From: Candidatus Dietzia intestinipullorum
GTDB lineage: Bacteria > Actinomycetota > Actinomycetes > Mycobacteriales > Mycobacteriaceae
Direction of reading: 5' to 3'
Assembly (NCBI GenBank): GCA_019119635.1
Contig: DWWP01000054.1
Span: 146,035 to 210,034, forward strand
Length of the DNA: 64,000 nt
Shown here: piece after piece, positions 9,261 to 18,737 of the stretch
Position numbering within the stretch: the first letter of the stretch is position 1
How the letters are laid out: every line of letters begins with the position of its first letter
Program-made: the position numbers and the translations under genes
Notes under the pieces: generated by a model
Databases searched by the model: none
Told to the model about the DNA's origin: nothing
What the model saw: only the letters and a program-made list of their open reading frames with translations

Positions 9261-9730
9261 CCACAGTCGTGTGCCCAGGCTCGTTCGACCCGGTGACCCT
9301 CGGGCACCTCGACATCTTCCGGCGGGCGGCGGACCTGTTCGACGACGTGATCGTGTGCGTGGTCGCCAACCCCAACAAGCAGGGCACGTTCACCATCGAC
9401 GAGCGCAAGTCCATGATCGCGCAGGTGTGCGCGGACATGCCCGGCGTACAGGTGGACAGCTTCCATGGACTGCTGGTGGACTACTGCCGCGACCGCGGCG
9501 CCACCGCGGTGATCAAAGGACTGCGGGACTCCACGGACTATGACTACGAGCTCCCGATGGCGCACATGAACCGATCGATCTCCGGAGTCGACACCGTGTT
9601 CCTGCCCACCCGTTCCGACCTGTCGTTCGTCTCGTCGTCGTTGTGTCGCGAGGTGACCAGACTGGGCGGCGATGTCTCCCACCTGCTGCCCGACCCCGTG
9701 GCCCGCGCACTCAGGGAGCGTCTGGCCTGA
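9257..9730 (+). CDS. coaD: pantetheine-phosphate adenylyltransferase
   Basis: Adenylates 4'-phosphopantetheine to dephospho-CoA, the fourth step of CoA synthesis. The 157-aa protein shows the nucleotidyltransferase motif TLGH (14-17) after CPGSFDP, the KGLRDSTDYDYE stretch, and the C-terminal SFVSSSLCREV that matches the ISSSxIR ATP-binding motif. Length is standard. It overlaps the rsmD stop by 4 bp and may also be transcribed on its own from the TACGGT hexamer at 9245. Confidence 0.97.
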   Translation: MTTVVCPGSFDPVTLGHLDIFRRAADLFDDVIVCVVANPNKQGTFTIDERKSMIAQVCADMPGVQVDSFHGLLVDYCRDRGATAVIKGLRDSTDYDYELPMAHMNRSISGVDTVFLPTRSDLSFVSSSLCREVTRLGGDVSHLLPDPVARALRERLA

Positions 9731-9763
9731 AGCGGTCGCGACACACCGCCGCCGTACCCGCCC

Positions 9764-9810
9764 CGGATGGTGACTTGCGGGCAGACTGATGAGGTACGAG
9801 TGACCATCCG
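9764..9810. promoter_or_regulatory. inverted repeat upstream of sepIVA, possible operator or hairpin
   Basis: CGGATGGTGACT at 9764-9775 is repeated in inverse orientation at 9799-9810 (11 of 12 match) around a 23-nt centre that contains TTGCGG and TACGAG. It lies 14 bp upstream of the sepIVA GTG in the only sizeable gap between coaD and sepIVA. Confidence 0.4.
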
Positions 9811-9824
9811 GTGAAGGGACCAGC

Positions 9825-10583
9825 GTGTACCGAGTGTTCCAGGCCCTCGATGAGCTGAACGCGATGATCGAGGACGCCCGAAGCCTGCCCATGACCGCGA
9901 ACTGCGTGGTCCCCAGGCACGAGTCCCTCCTGCTGCTCGACGACATCCGGGACTCCTTCCCGGGGGAACTCGACGACGCCCAGGACGTCCTGGACCAGCG
10001 CGACCGGGTGCTCGCCGAGGCGGACTCCACGGCGCGGGACACCGTCGCGGCGGCCGACGCCGAGGCCGAGCGGACGCTGGGGGACGCCCGCGCGGACGCC
10101 GACGCCATGCTCTCGGACGCCAAGTCCCGAGCGGACCGGATGGTCGCGGAGGCCACCGGTCACGCGGACGAGATCGTCGGTGACGCCCGTGTCGAGGCGG
10201 AGGAACTGCTCGATCGCTCGCAGCGTGAGGCCGAGTCCACCACCACGCGGGCGCGTTCCGAGGCTGAGCGGCTCGTCGAGCAGGCCAACGTCATCTACGA
10301 CCGGACGATCACCGAGGCGCGACAGGAACAGCAGCGCATGCTCTCGGAATCCGAGGTGGTGCGGATCGCGGACGAGGAGGCCGCCCGGGTCCGCGATGCC
10401 GCACACGCCGAGAGCGACCGTCGCCGCGAGGAGTGCGACGCCTACGTCGACGAGAAGATGGGGCGTTTCGAGGAGTTCCTCGGATCGACCCTCCGCACCG
10501 TGGCCCGCGGACGCGAGGAACTGCACGGCGCGGGCGCGCGCCGCCGTGCCGCCCCCGCCGGCGACGGGTACGGAGACTTCTGA
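9825..10583 (+). CDS. sepIVA: SepIVA-like DivIVA-family coiled-coil septation protein
   Basis: Protein of 252 aa with a short N-terminal DivIVA-like region (MYRVFQALDELNAMIEDARS) and a long charged coiled coil rich in Ala, Asp, Glu and Arg from about residue 55 to 225. In mycobacteria the homologue at this locus (Rv2927c) localises to the septum and subpolar zone and is needed for division. No membrane segment is seen; the tail is basic and Ala/Gly-rich. Start GTG 9825 gives the conserved N-terminus. It precedes yceD-rnc as in M. tuberculosis. Confidence 0.88.
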   Translation: MYRVFQALDELNAMIEDARSLPMTANCVVPRHESLLLLDDIRDSFPGELDDAQDVLDQRDRVLAEADSTARDTVAAADAEAERTLGDARADADAMLSDAKSRADRMVAEATGHADEIVGDARVEAEELLDRSQREAESTTTRARSEAERLVEQANVIYDRTITEARQEQQRMLSESEVVRIADEEAARVRDAAHAESDRRREECDAYVDEKMGRFEEFLGSTLRTVARGREELHGAGARRRAAPAGDGYGDF

Positions 10584-10594
10584 CCGGCCCCGGG

Positions 10595-10600
10595 TAGTCT
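10595..10600 (+). promoter_or_regulatory. -10-like TAGTCT, leaderless start of yceD
   Basis: TAGTCT, then 7 nt, then the GTG at 10608. Confidence 0.5.
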
Positions 10601-10607
10601 GCAGGGC

Positions 10608-11198
10608 GTGTCCACGAGCTCTCGAACCCCGCGCCACGGCCACCCGTCGGACGACTCGCTCGTCATCGACACCCGGACCCTTCCCCGGTCCCCGGGTGCG
10701 GCGTTGCAGGTCCAGCGCCCCGCGGTGCTGCCCTCCGACATCGGGGTCGAGCTCATCCGGATCCCCGAGGGGGCCGAGGTGGAGCTCGACCTCACGCTGA
10801 CCAACGTCGACGAGGGGGTGCTGGTGACCGGCCCGGTCACCGGCGTCGCGCATGTGGAGTGCGCGCGCTGTCTGGGTGAGTTCGACGTCGAGGTGGGGGT
10901 GTCGCTGACCGAGATGTACGCCGCGGAGGGCACCGCCGCCGCCGAGGGGGTGGAGAAGGACGAGGTGCGACTCCTCGACGACGACCTGCTCGACCTCGAG
11001 TCCGCGCTCGTCGACGCGTTCGGGCTGGATTTCCCCATGTCGCCGACGTGCACGGACTACGGTCGCGACGAGTGCATCAACCCGGACACCCCGGAACCGG
11101 ACGGCGTCTCCGGCAGCACGGAAGGGCGGATCGACCCGCGTTGGGCCGGTCTGGCCGAGAAGTTCGGGCGGATGACCGAGGGCGGGGACGACGCATGA
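10608..11198 (+). CDS. yceD: YceD/DUF177 family protein (23S rRNA accumulation protein family)
   Basis: Protein of 196 aa with the DUF177 core: [13 protein letters not shown] (CxxC) and a later Cys pair ([10 protein letters not shown]) that may bind metal, followed by an acidic tail. The E. coli and plant homologues affect 23S rRNA accumulation. In many bacteria the gene is followed by rpmF (L32); here it runs straight into rnc with a 4-bp ATGA overlap. The first 25 residues are low complexity, and start GTG 10608 rests mainly on the TAGTCT hexamer 7 nt upstream. Confidence 0.9.
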   Translation: MSTSSRTPRHGHPSDDSLVIDTRTLPRSPGAALQVQRPAVLPSDIGVELIRIPEGAEVELDLTLTNVDEGVLVTGPVTGVAHVECARCLGEFDVEVGVSLTEMYAAEGTAAAEGVEKDEVRLLDDDLLDLESALVDAFGLDFPMSPTCTDYGRDECINPDTPEPDGVSGSTEGRIDPRWAGLAEKFGRMTEGGDDA

Positions 11199-11893
11199 CC
11201 GGCGCCCCCGTGGGGGTCCCCGAACTGCTCGGGGTGGAGCTGGGCGACGAGCTGGCCACGCAGGCGCTGACGCACCGGTCCTACGCGTACGAGCACGGGG
11301 GCGTGCCCCACAACGAGCGGCTCGAGTTCCTCGGTGACGCGGTACTCGAGCTCGTGGTGACCGAGTACCTCTACAACGCCTACCCGGACCGGCCGGAGGG
11401 CGACCTGGCCAAGATCCGCGCGAGCCTGGTCAACACCTACGTCCTCGCCGACATCGCCCGCGACCTCGGGCCCGGGGGACTCGGAGCACACCTTCGGCTC
11501 GGTAAGGGCGAGGAGCTCACGGGCGGTCGCGACAAGCACTCGATCCTCGCGGACACCATGGAGGCGGTCTTCGGGGCCGTCTACCTCACGCACGGACTCG
11601 AGATCGCGCGCGAGGTCGTGGAGCGCATCATCGGCGATCGACTGCGCGTCGTCCCCACCCTGGGGGCCGCGCTGGACTGGAAGACCAGCCTCCAGGAGAA
11701 GTGCGCCGAGTCCGGCAGGCCCCGCGCCCACTACGAGATCACCGCCACGGGCCCCGATCACGACAAGACCTTCACCGCACGGGCTCTCGTCGGCGAGACG
11801 GAACTCGGCGGCGGGACCGGGCGCACCAAGAAGGAGGCCGAGCAGAAGGCGGCCGAGCAGGCCTGGGCGGCACTGGACCGCGCGGGCGGCTGA
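11195..11893 (+). CDS. rnc: ribonuclease III
   Basis: Cleaves double-stranded RNA in rRNA and mRNA processing. The 232-aa product has the signature [11 protein letters not shown] (40-50) with catalytic Glu44 and Asp48, the second acidic site [11 protein letters not shown], and a C-terminal double-stranded RNA-binding domain ending [16 protein letters not shown]. Start ATG 11195 overlaps the upstream stop. The following mutM start lies 1 bp after its stop. Confidence 0.97.
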   Translation: MTGAPVGVPELLGVELGDELATQALTHRSYAYEHGGVPHNERLEFLGDAVLELVVTEYLYNAYPDRPEGDLAKIRASLVNTYVLADIARDLGPGGLGAHLRLGKGEELTGGRDKHSILADTMEAVFGAVYLTHGLEIAREVVERIIGDRLRVVPTLGAALDWKTSLQEKCAESGRPRAHYEITATGPDHDKTFTARALVGETELGGGTGRTKKEAEQKAAEQAWAALDRAGG

Positions 11894-11894
11894 C

Positions 11895-12809
11895 GTGCCG
11901 GAACTACCCGAGGTCGAGGTCGTACGCCGGGGCCTGGAGACGCATGTGGTCGGACGTCGGCTCGTCGACGTCGAGGTGACCGGGGCCCGGACGGCGCGCC
12001 GCCAGCCGGGTGGGCCCGAGGAGATCGTCGCGCTGCTCACCGGACGGGTGGTCAGCGGAGCGCGACGGCGGGGGAAGTACCTGTGGCTGACACTCGACGG
12101 TGACGAGACCCCCGGGTCTGACTGCCTCCTCGTGCACCTCGGGATGAGCGGGCAGATGCTCGTCACCGACTCGCGTGCGCCGGCCGTTCGGCACCTGCAC
12201 GCCCGTGCCGCCCTCGACGACGGCAACGAACTGCGGTTCGTGGACCAGCGGACCTTCGGAGGGTGGACCGTGGTCCCCCTCGCCGACGCCCTCGACGGGA
12301 GTGGGACGCTCCTGCCGGCCCCGGCCGCGCACATCGCCGCCGATCCGTTCGACCCGGCCTTCGACGCCCGGTCCGCGGCGCGACGGATCCGCGGGAGGGA
12401 CACCGAGATCAAGCGTCTCCTCCTGGACCAGACGCTGGTCTCCGGCATCGGCAACATCTACGCCGACGAGGCGCTCTGGCGCGCCGGCGTCCACGGCCGT
12501 CGCCGATCCGGGGCCACCACCCTGACGGCGGTGATCGAGGTCCTGGACCATGCGCGTGACGTGATGACCGACGCGCTCGAGGAGGGAGGGACGTCGTTCG
12601 ACGCCCTCTACGTCGACGTCAACGGCGCCTCCGGATACTTCGACCGTGCGCTCGATGTCTACGGACGGGCCGGGCTGCCGTGCGCGCGGTGCGGTACGCC
12701 CGTGGTGCGCGAGGACTTCATGAACCGGGGCTCCCACTTCTGCCCGGGATGCCAGCCGCCGCCACGCCGTCGGAAGGCACCGTCGCGCAGAACACGCTCC
12801 GTACGATGA
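11895..12809 (+). CDS. mutM: formamidopyrimidine-DNA glycosylase (Fpg)
   Basis: Bifunctional glycosylase/AP lyase for oxidised purines. The 304-aa protein begins PELPEVE after the initiator, giving the N-terminal proline nucleophile and Glu. Also seen are LLLDQTLVSGIGNIYADE (H2TH region) and a C-terminal zinc finger with Cys263, Cys266, Cys283 and Cys286 (C-x2-C-x16-C-x2-C). Start GTG 11895 is fixed by the need for Pro at position 2. An 18-residue basic tail follows the finger. The rnc-mutM order is as in mycobacteria. Confidence 0.97.
   Translation: MPELPEVEVVRRGLETHVVGRRLVDVEVTGARTARRQPGGPEEIVALLTGRVVSGARRRGKYLWLTLDGDETPGSDCLLVHLGMSGQMLVTDSRAPAVRHLHARAALDDGNELRFVDQRTFGGWTVVPLADALDGSGTLLPAPAAHIAADPFDPAFDARSAARRIRGRDTEIKRLLLDQTLVSGIGNIYADEALWRAGVHGRRRSGATTLTAVIEVLDHARDVMTDALEEGGTSFDALYVDVNGASGYFDRALDVYGRAGLPCARCGTPVVREDFMNRGSHFCPGCQPPPRRRKAPSRRTRSVR
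12802..12807 (+). promoter_or_regulatory. -10-like TACGAT upstream of OsmC-like gene
   Basis: TACGAT, then 7 nt, then an ATG at 12815 in frame with the OsmC-like gene. It overlaps the alternative ATG at 12806. Confidence 0.35.
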
Positions 12810-13261
12810 CCGACATGGACGACACGGCCGACACCGCATCACCGCCCGACACCACCACCGGACTCCGCGTCGAGCGGGAGGGGATACGCCGCTATGTGGG
12901 CCTGTCCGATCGGGGTGCGCGCGTGGAGATCGGCTCCGAGGGCGAGGACGGCGTGTTCACCCCGGGGGAGCTGCTCAAGATCGCCCTGGCCGCCTGTACC
13001 GCCATGTCCTCTGACTTCACCCTCTCCCGCAGGCTCGGAGACGACTACCAGGCCACCGTGCGCGTGTCCGGCGACGCGGACCGGGACGAGGAGCGGTACC
13101 CGCGCCTGCACGAGACGTACCACCTCGACCTCACGGGACTCGATCAGGCGATGGCGGAGCGGGTGCTCGACGGGGTCCGACGGTCGGTGGAGGCGACGTG
13201 CACGGTCGGGCGGACCCTGCGCGCGGGCGCAGACTTCGAGCTGGGGTTCGAGACCTCGTGA
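12806..13261 (+). CDS. OsmC family peroxiredoxin-like protein
   Basis: Small OsmC/Ohr-fold protein of 151 aa with the two conserved redox Cys, one in [11 protein letters not shown] and one in ATCTVGRTL, so thiol-dependent reduction of organic peroxides is plausible. Two starts compete: ATG 12806, which overlaps the mutM stop in ATGA, and ATG 12815, which has TACGAT 7 nt upstream like other leaderless genes here; they differ by three residues. Its stop overlaps the acyP GTG. M. tuberculosis has an OsmC-family gene at the same place (Rv2923c). Confidence 0.88.
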   Translation: MTDMDDTADTASPPDTTTGLRVEREGIRRYVGLSDRGARVEIGSEGEDGVFTPGELLKIALAACTAMSSDFTLSRRLGDDYQATVRVSGDADRDEERYPRLHETYHLDLTGLDQAMAERVLDGVRRSVEATCTVGRTLRAGADFELGFETS

Positions 13262-13542
13262 CCGAGCGCGATGAGGTCCGCCTGGTGGCCTGGGTGCACG
13301 GACACGTGCAGGGGGTGGGCTTCCGGTGGTGGACCCGGAGCCGCGCACTCGAACTGGGACTGACCGGCCACGCGAGCAACAAGCCCGACGGGCGGGTGCA
13401 CGTGGTGGCAGAGGGGACCGAGGACGAGTGTCGTCGGCTCCTCGATTGGCTGCGTACCGGGGACACCCCGGGGCGGGTCGACGTGGTCGTGGACTCGTGG
13501 GAGGCGGCCCGGGGCGGGCTCACCGGATTCGCCGAACGCTGA
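13258..13542 (+). CDS. acyP: acylphosphatase
   Basis: Hydrolyses the carboxyl-phosphate bond of acylphosphates. The 94-aa protein has the phosphate-binding loop [11 protein letters not shown] with the key Arg, and the catalytic Asn in [10 protein letters not shown]. Start GTG 13258 overlaps the OsmC-like stop. Length is normal. It is 16 bp upstream of smc, as in mycobacteria. Confidence 0.95.
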   Translation: MTERDEVRLVAWVHGHVQGVGFRWWTRSRALELGLTGHASNKPDGRVHVVAEGTEDECRRLLDWLRTGDTPGRVDVVVDSWEAARGGLTGFAER

Positions 13543-13544
13543 CA

Positions 13545-13550
13545 TAGGAT
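13545..13550 (+). promoter_or_regulatory. -10-like TAGGAT, leaderless start of smc
   Basis: TAGGAT, then 8 nt, then the GTG at 13559. No Shine-Dalgarno is present. Confidence 0.5.
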
Positions 13551-13558
13551 CGACACCC

Positions 13559-16500
13559 GTGTATCTCAAGTCGCTGACGCTCAAGGGCTTCAAGTCCTTC
13601 GCAGCGCCCACGACACTGAGATTCGAACCGGGGATCTGCGCCGTCGTCGGGCCCAACGGGTCCGGTAAGTCCAATGTCGTCGACGCCCTGACCTGGGTGA
13701 TGGGCGAGCACAGTGTCAAGTCGCTGCGGGGCGGCAAGATGCAGGACGTCATCTTCGCCGGCACCTCCGGCAAATCCCCGCTCGGCCGGGCCGAGGTCAC
13801 ACTCACCCTGGACAACTCGGACGGGGCGTTGCCCATTGACTACGCCGAGGTCTCCCTGACCCGCCGCATGTTCCGCGACGGCGCCGCGGAGTACGAGATC
13901 AACGGCGACCGGGCCAGACTGATGGACGTCCAGGAGCTGCTCTCGGACTCGGGCATCGGCCGGGAGATGCACGTCGTCGTGGGTCAGGGCAAACTCTCCG
14001 AGATCCTAGAGTCGAAGCCGGAGGAACGCCGCGCTTTCATCGAGGAGGCCGCGGGCATCCTCAAACACCGGCGCCGCAAGGAGAAGGCCCAACGCAAGCT
14101 GGCCGGGATGCAGGGAAACCTGGACCGTCTCACCGACCTCACCACGGAACTGCGGCGTCAGCTCAAACCCCTGGGCCGGCAGGCGGAGGTGGCGCGCCGG
14201 GCGCAGACCATCCAGGCGGACCTGCGCGATGCCACCCTCAGGCTCGCGGCGGACGACCTCGTCACCCGACGCACCGAACTCGCGGACGCCCGGAGCGTGC
14301 GCCAGCGGCTCACCGAGCAGGTGGCAGCGGCCACCGACCGGCGCGACGAACTGACGCGCGAGGTCGCGCAGACGCAGGCGGAGGTCGACCGGCTGACCCC
14401 CGAGGCCGACGCCGCCCAGCAACGGTGGTTCACCCTGTCGACGCTCGCCGAGCGTGCGCGGGCGACGGCGAGGATCGCGGCGGACCGGGCACGCTCCCTG
14501 GCAGCCGAGGTCGCGGTGCACCACGGCACCGACCCGGACGAGCTGGACAGGCAGGCCGAGCGTGCTGCCGCTCACGAGGACGAACTCACGGCCGCGGTCG
14601 AGGACGCCGCCGGCGCCGCCCGACTGGCGACGGAGGAACTCACCGCGGCGGAGTCGGCCCTGGCCGAGGTGGAGGCCGAGCACCTCAAGGCCGTCCGGGC
14701 GATCGCGGACCGGCGGGAGGGGGTCGCGCGGCTCGCGGGCAAGGTCGAGACGCTCGCGGCCCGGATCGAGTCCACCGAGGCGGAGATCGGCAGGATCGAC
14801 CAGGAACGCGAGAACGCGCGGTCCGCGGTCGCGGACGCGGAGGCGGAGTTCGATTCCGTGTACGCCCGGGTCGGCGCGCACTCGGAGGGCGAACGCACCC
14901 TCGATGACCACCTCGGGCGGGCGGAGCGCGCGCACCTGGACGCGCGGGCGAGGCTGACGGAGCTGCGGGAGACGGAGCGGAACGCAGACCAGGAGATCGC
15001 CCGACTGACGGCCCGCATCGAGACGCTCGAGCAGAACAAGGGCGCGGGCGACGGGGCCGAATGGCTCGTCGGGCACCTCGGCGAGGAGACCGTCGCCGGG
15101 ACTGTGGGCGAGGTCCTCGGCGTGGAGGACGGCTGGGAACGCGCGATCGGAGTGGCGCTCGGCCCGGCCGTGGACGCTGTGGTGGTGGATTCCGACGTCG
15201 ATCGGCGCGCGGTGCTCTCCGCCCTGCGCGAGGCCGACGCGGGTCGGGCCGGACTGGTAGGCCGGGGCGCCGCGGGAGGCTCGTACCGGCTGGAGGTGGA
15301 CCTGGTCGCCGGTGCCCGGTGGGCGCTCGACGTGGTGGAGGTGCCGGAGGACCTCCACGGTGCGGTCACGGCACTGCTCGTCGACGTGGTGCTGGTCGAG
15401 GACCTCGGCACCGCGCAGTCGCAGATCGAGGCCGACCGCCGGGTGCGCTCGGTGACCCGGGCCGGGGAGATCGCCGGCCCGGGGTGGGCCGTGGGTGGCT
15501 CGGCCGCGGGACGCACAGGCCTGGAGATCCAGTCGGCCATCGACGCCGCCGTCGCGGCGCGCGACGCGGTCCGCGCGGAGATCGAGACCACCCGGGCGGA
15601 GCTCGCGGGTGCCGAGGCCGAGGACCTCGAGCGCTCCGAGCGCTTCGAGGGCTCCTTGGCGGCGATCACCGAGTCCGATGCCGCGATCGAGGAGATCTAC
15701 GCCGAGCTCGCCCGTATCGGCCAACGGCGTCGACGCGCCGAGGCGGACGTGCGTCGCCTCGAGCAGGCACGGCGGATGGCCGTGGACAAGCTCGACTCCG
15801 CCCGGACCGAGCACGCCGAGGTCGGTGACCGGCTCGCCCGGGCCGGGAGTGACGACGACGAGGACGATCAGCCGGCCGACGACGGGCGGGCCGCGGCGCA
15901 GGCGGCCGTGACCGCGGCCCGGGACCGGGAACTCGAGGCGCGGCTCGCGCACCGGTCGGCAGAGGAACGCGCCGGCGGGGTCCGCGGCAAGGCGGCCTCG
16001 TTGCGGCGGGCCGCGCAGGCCGAGCGTGACTCCCGCGCCCGGGCGGCCCGGGCCGCCGCCGCGCGCCGCCGGGGCGCGGAGGTTGCCGGGGTGGTCGACG
16101 AGCTGAGCGGGCGTCTGCTGGCCCGACTCGACGAGCTCATCGCGGTGGCCGGGGCCGAACGGGACAGGCTTTCGGCGGAGCGCACGGCGGCCACGGCGCG
16201 GGTCTCCGGCCTGCGGACCGAGCTGGCGACGGCCGAGTCCGAGGTGACGCGCCTGGGGGACGCCGCGCACCGCGATGAGGTGGTCCGGGCCCAGCTCGAG
16301 GTCAAGGTCTCCGAGCTCGAGGCGGCCGTCCTCGACCGGCACGGGATCGACCCCGGTGCGCTCGTCGAGGAATACGGCCCGGCGGTCGATCTGCCCCCCT
16401 CCGCGCTCGAGATGGACGAGTACGAGGCGGCCCGGGACAGGGGGGAGGACGTCACCCCGCCGCCCCCGATGCCGTTCGTGCGCGCGGAGCAGCAGCGCCG

Positions 16501-17125
16501 CCTGAAGACCGCGGAGAAGGACCTGGCGACCCTCGGCAAGGTCAATCCGCTCGCGCTGGAGGAGTTCGCGGCGCTCGAGGAACGGTACGCGTTCTTGTCC
16601 ACACAACTCGACGACGTCCAGAAGGCCCGCGGTGACCTCGAGGGGGTGATCGACGACGTGGACGAGCGGATCGAGCAGATCTTCACCGAGGCCTGGACCG
16701 ACGTCGAACGCGAGTTCAGGGACGTGTTCGCCGTCCTGTTCCCCGGGGGCGAGGGCAGGCTCGTGCTCACCGAGCCCGAGGACATGCTGGCGACCGGCAT
16801 CGAGGTCGAGGCGCGGCCGCCGGGGAAGAAGGTCAAGCGGCTCTCGCTGCTCTCCGGTGGGGAGAAATCGCTCACGGCGGTGGCCATGCTGGTGGCGATC
16901 TTCAAGGCCCGGCCGAGCCCGTTCTACGTGCTGGACGAGGTCGAGGCAGCTCTGGACGACACCAACCTCCGCCGGCTGATCGGCCTTCTCGAACAGTTGC
17001 GGGACACCAGTCAGCTCATCGTGATCACCCACCAGAAGCCCACGATGGACGTCGCGGACGTCCTCTACGGCGTGTCGATGCAGGGCGACGGCATCTCCAA
17101 GGTCATCTCCCAACGCATGCGCTGA
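13559..17125 (+). CDS. smc: chromosome segregation ATPase SMC
   Basis: Condensin ATPase that compacts and segregates chromosomes with ScpA/ScpB (not in window). The 1188-aa protein begins YLKSLTLKGFKSFA and has Walker A GPNGSGKSN (about 32-40), a coiled coil (about 170-490), a hinge around 500-660, a second coiled coil, the ABC signature LSGGEKSLTAVA and Walker B FYVLDEVEAALDD near the C-terminus. An acidic run DDDEDDQPADDG lies in the second coiled coil. The long frames on the opposite strand are composition shadows. Start GTG 13559 gives the standard N-terminus. Confidence 0.98.
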   Translation: MYLKSLTLKGFKSFAAPTTLRFEPGICAVVGPNGSGKSNVVDALTWVMGEHSVKSLRGGKMQDVIFAGTSGKSPLGRAEVTLTLDNSDGALPIDYAEVSLTRRMFRDGAAEYEINGDRARLMDVQELLSDSGIGREMHVVVGQGKLSEILESKPEERRAFIEEAAGILKHRRRKEKAQRKLAGMQGNLDRLTDLTTELRRQLKPLGRQAEVARRAQTIQADLRDATLRLAADDLVTRRTELADARSVRQRLTEQVAAATDRRDELTREVAQTQAEVDRLTPEADAAQQRWFTLSTLAERARATARIAADRARSLAAEVAVHHGTDPDELDRQAERAAAHEDELTAAVEDAAGAARLATEELTAAESALAEVEAEHLKAVRAIADRREGVARLAGKVETLAARIESTEAEIGRIDQERENARSAVADAEAEFDSVYARVGAHSEGERTLDDHLGRAERAHLDARARLTELRETERNADQEIARLTARIETLEQNKGAGDGAEWLVGHLGEETVAGTVGEVLGVEDGWERAIGVALGPAVDAVVVDSDVDRRAVLSALREADAGRAGLVGRGAAGGSYRLEVDLVAGARWALDVVEVPEDLHGAVTALLVDVVLVEDLGTAQSQIEADRRVRSVTRAGEIAGPGWAVGGSAAGRTGLEIQSAIDAAVAARDAVRAEIETTRAELAGAEAEDLERSERFEGSLAAITESDAAIEEIYAELARIGQRRRRAEADVRRLEQARRMAVDKLDSARTEHAEVGDRLARAGSDDDEDDQPADDGRAAAQAAVTAARDRELEARLAHRSAEERAGGVRGKAASLRRAAQAERDSRARAARAAAARRRGAEVAGVVDELSGRLLARLDELIAVAGAERDRLSAERTAATARVSGLRTELATAESEVTRLGDAAHRDEVVRAQLEVKVSELEAAVLDRHGIDPGALVEEYGPAVDLPPSALEMDEYEAARDRGEDVTPPPPMPFVRAEQQRRLKTAEKDLATLGKVNPLALEEFAALEERYAFLSTQLDDVQKARGDLEGVIDDVDERIEQIFTEAWTDVEREFRDVFAVLFPGGEGRLVLTEPEDMLATGIEVEARPPGKKVKRLSLLSGGEKSLTAVAMLVAIFKARPSPFYVLDEVEAALDDTNLRRLIGLLEQLRDTSQLIVITHQKPTMDVADVLYGVSMQGDGISKVISQRMR

Positions 17126-17167
17126 CGGTGAGCGCGGGGCACCGCTGGCGGACCCCGTCGTTTCAGC

Positions 17168-17173
17168 CATACT
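17168..17173 (+). promoter_or_regulatory. -10-like CATACT, possible leaderless start of ftsY
   Basis: CATACT (first base off the TANNNT pattern), then 7 nt, then the GTG at 17181. Confidence 0.35.
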
Positions 17174-17180
17174 GGGCACC

Positions 17181-18629
17181 GTGAACACCACCTGGATCAT
17201 CGTGGCCGTCGCCGTAGTCCTGCTGCTGGCCGTCATCGCGCTCGTCGCGGGGCTCCAGCTGCGGAAGAAGCGGCAGATCTCGCTCAGCGGGAAGGAGGAG
17301 ACCAAGGAGCTCACGCGCGAGGAACGCTCCGGCAACTACCAGGCAGCGGCGGGGTTCTCGTTCACGGCGGGAGGGGCCGCCGCGGCCCCGGAGAAGGAAC
17401 CGGTGCCCAGGCAGGACCAGGCACCGCCGCCCCGGCCCGGGTCGCCGTCCGAGGCCACCGAGGATGCCACGGCCACCCCCGCCACGCCGACCACTCCCGC
17501 GTCGCCCGGGGGCCCGGCGCCCTCTGCACCCGCCGAGGCGGCCGAGGAGGCCGAGGACGCCGAGGACGCCCAGTCGACGGTCGTCGAGCCCCCGCACGTC
17601 GACCCGGTGGTGATCCCCCCGGAGGTGCCGGAGGAGGAGATCCCCGCGCCCTCGGCGGATGAGATCACCCCCACTCCCGAGCCGGTCGCCCCGATCGAGC
17701 GGATCGACCCGGCGACCGGCCGTCTCGAGCGACTCCGCGGGCGGCTCGCGCGGTCCCAGAACACCGTCGGCCAGGGCCTGTTGGGGCTGCTCGGCGCCGG
17801 CGACCTGGACGAGGACGCGTGGGAGGAGATCGAGGACACGCTCATCATGGCCGACCTCGGGGCCCCGATGACCGAGCAGGTGGTCAACCGGCTCCGGGAG
17901 GACATCGCCACCAAGCAGGTCCGCACGGAGGGCGAGGTGCGGGACCTGCTCCGGCAGGCCCTCATCGACAACCTGCACCCCGAATACGACCGGTCGACAC
18001 GGGCGCTGCCGCACGAGGGCACGCCGGCGGTCCTGCTCGTCGTCGGTGTCAACGGCACCGGAAAGACCACCACGACCGGCAAGCTCGCGCGCGTGCTCAT
18101 CGCCGAGGGGCGGGACATCCTGCTCGGCGCGGCGGACACCTTCCGCGCGGCCGCGGCGGACCAGCTCCAGACCTGGGGGGAGCGCGTGGGCGCCGAGGTG
18201 GTCCGCGGCGACGAGGGCGCGGACCCCGCGTCGGTGGCGTTCGACGCCGTGGCGCGGGGCGTGGACACCGGTGTCGACGCCGTCCTCGTGGACACCGCGG
18301 GGCGCCTGCACACCAAGGCCGGGCTCATGGACGAACTCGGCAAGGTCAAGCGCGTCGTGGAGAAGAAGACCCCGGTCGACGAGGTGCTGCTCGTGATCGA
18401 CGCGACCACCGGACAGAACGGGCTCATGCAGGCCCGGGTGTTCAAGGAGGTCGTCGACATCACGGGCGTCGTGCTCACCAAGCTCGACGGCACCGCCAAG
18501 GGCGGCATCGTCTTCCAGGTGCAGCACGAACTCGGTGTGCCGGTGAAGCTCGTCGGGCTCGGCGAGGGGGCCGACGACCTGGCCCCGTTCACACCGGAGG
18601 CGTTCGTCGACGCCCTCCTGGGAACCTAG
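17181..18629 (+). CDS. ftsY: signal recognition particle receptor FtsY
   Basis: Membrane-associated GTPase that receives the SRP-ribosome complex. The 482-aa product has an N-terminal transmembrane segment (about 4-26) followed by RKKR, a Pro/Ala/Glu-rich acidic A domain to about residue 170, and the NG GTPase domain: P-loop GVNGTGKTT (289-297), DTAGRLHTKAGLMDEL, and TKLDGTAKGG. The N-terminal membrane anchor is the usual actinobacterial form. It sits between smc and ffh, the expected context. Confidence 0.97.
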   Translation: MNTTWIIVAVAVVLLLAVIALVAGLQLRKKRQISLSGKEETKELTREERSGNYQAAAGFSFTAGGAAAAPEKEPVPRQDQAPPPRPGSPSEATEDATATPATPTTPASPGGPAPSAPAEAAEEAEDAEDAQSTVVEPPHVDPVVIPPEVPEEEIPAPSADEITPTPEPVAPIERIDPATGRLERLRGRLARSQNTVGQGLLGLLGAGDLDEDAWEEIEDTLIMADLGAPMTEQVVNRLREDIATKQVRTEGEVRDLLRQALIDNLHPEYDRSTRALPHEGTPAVLLVVGVNGTGKTTTTGKLARVLIAEGRDILLGAADTFRAAAADQLQTWGERVGAEVVRGDEGADPASVAFDAVARGVDTGVDAVLVDTAGRLHTKAGLMDELGKVKRVVEKKTPVDEVLLVIDATTGQNGLMQARVFKEVVDITGVVLTKLDGTAKGGIVFQVQHELGVPVKLVGLGEGADDLAPFTPEAFVDALLGT

Positions 18630-18662
18630 GACGCCCACAACACCGGCCGGTGGCCGTGCGGA

Positions 18663-18668
18663 TACCCT
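18663..18668 (+). promoter_or_regulatory. possible -10 (TACCCT) for ffh
   Basis: TANNNT hexamer 70 nt upstream of the ffh GTG. The leader carries AGGGAGC as ribosome binding site. Confidence 0.35.
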
Positions 18669-18737
18669 TGAACAGTCGTCGCCGACGACGCCGGGGTCCG
18701 CCACGTTCCCCGGCCCGCTACCCAGGGAGCTGTCACC

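Noticed and set aside
14006..17335. Open frame of about 1100 codons on the minus strand opposite smc
   Set aside because: Composition shadow of a high-GC gene: no recognisable domains, Arg/Gly/Pro-rich product, while smc on the plus strand is complete and conserved.
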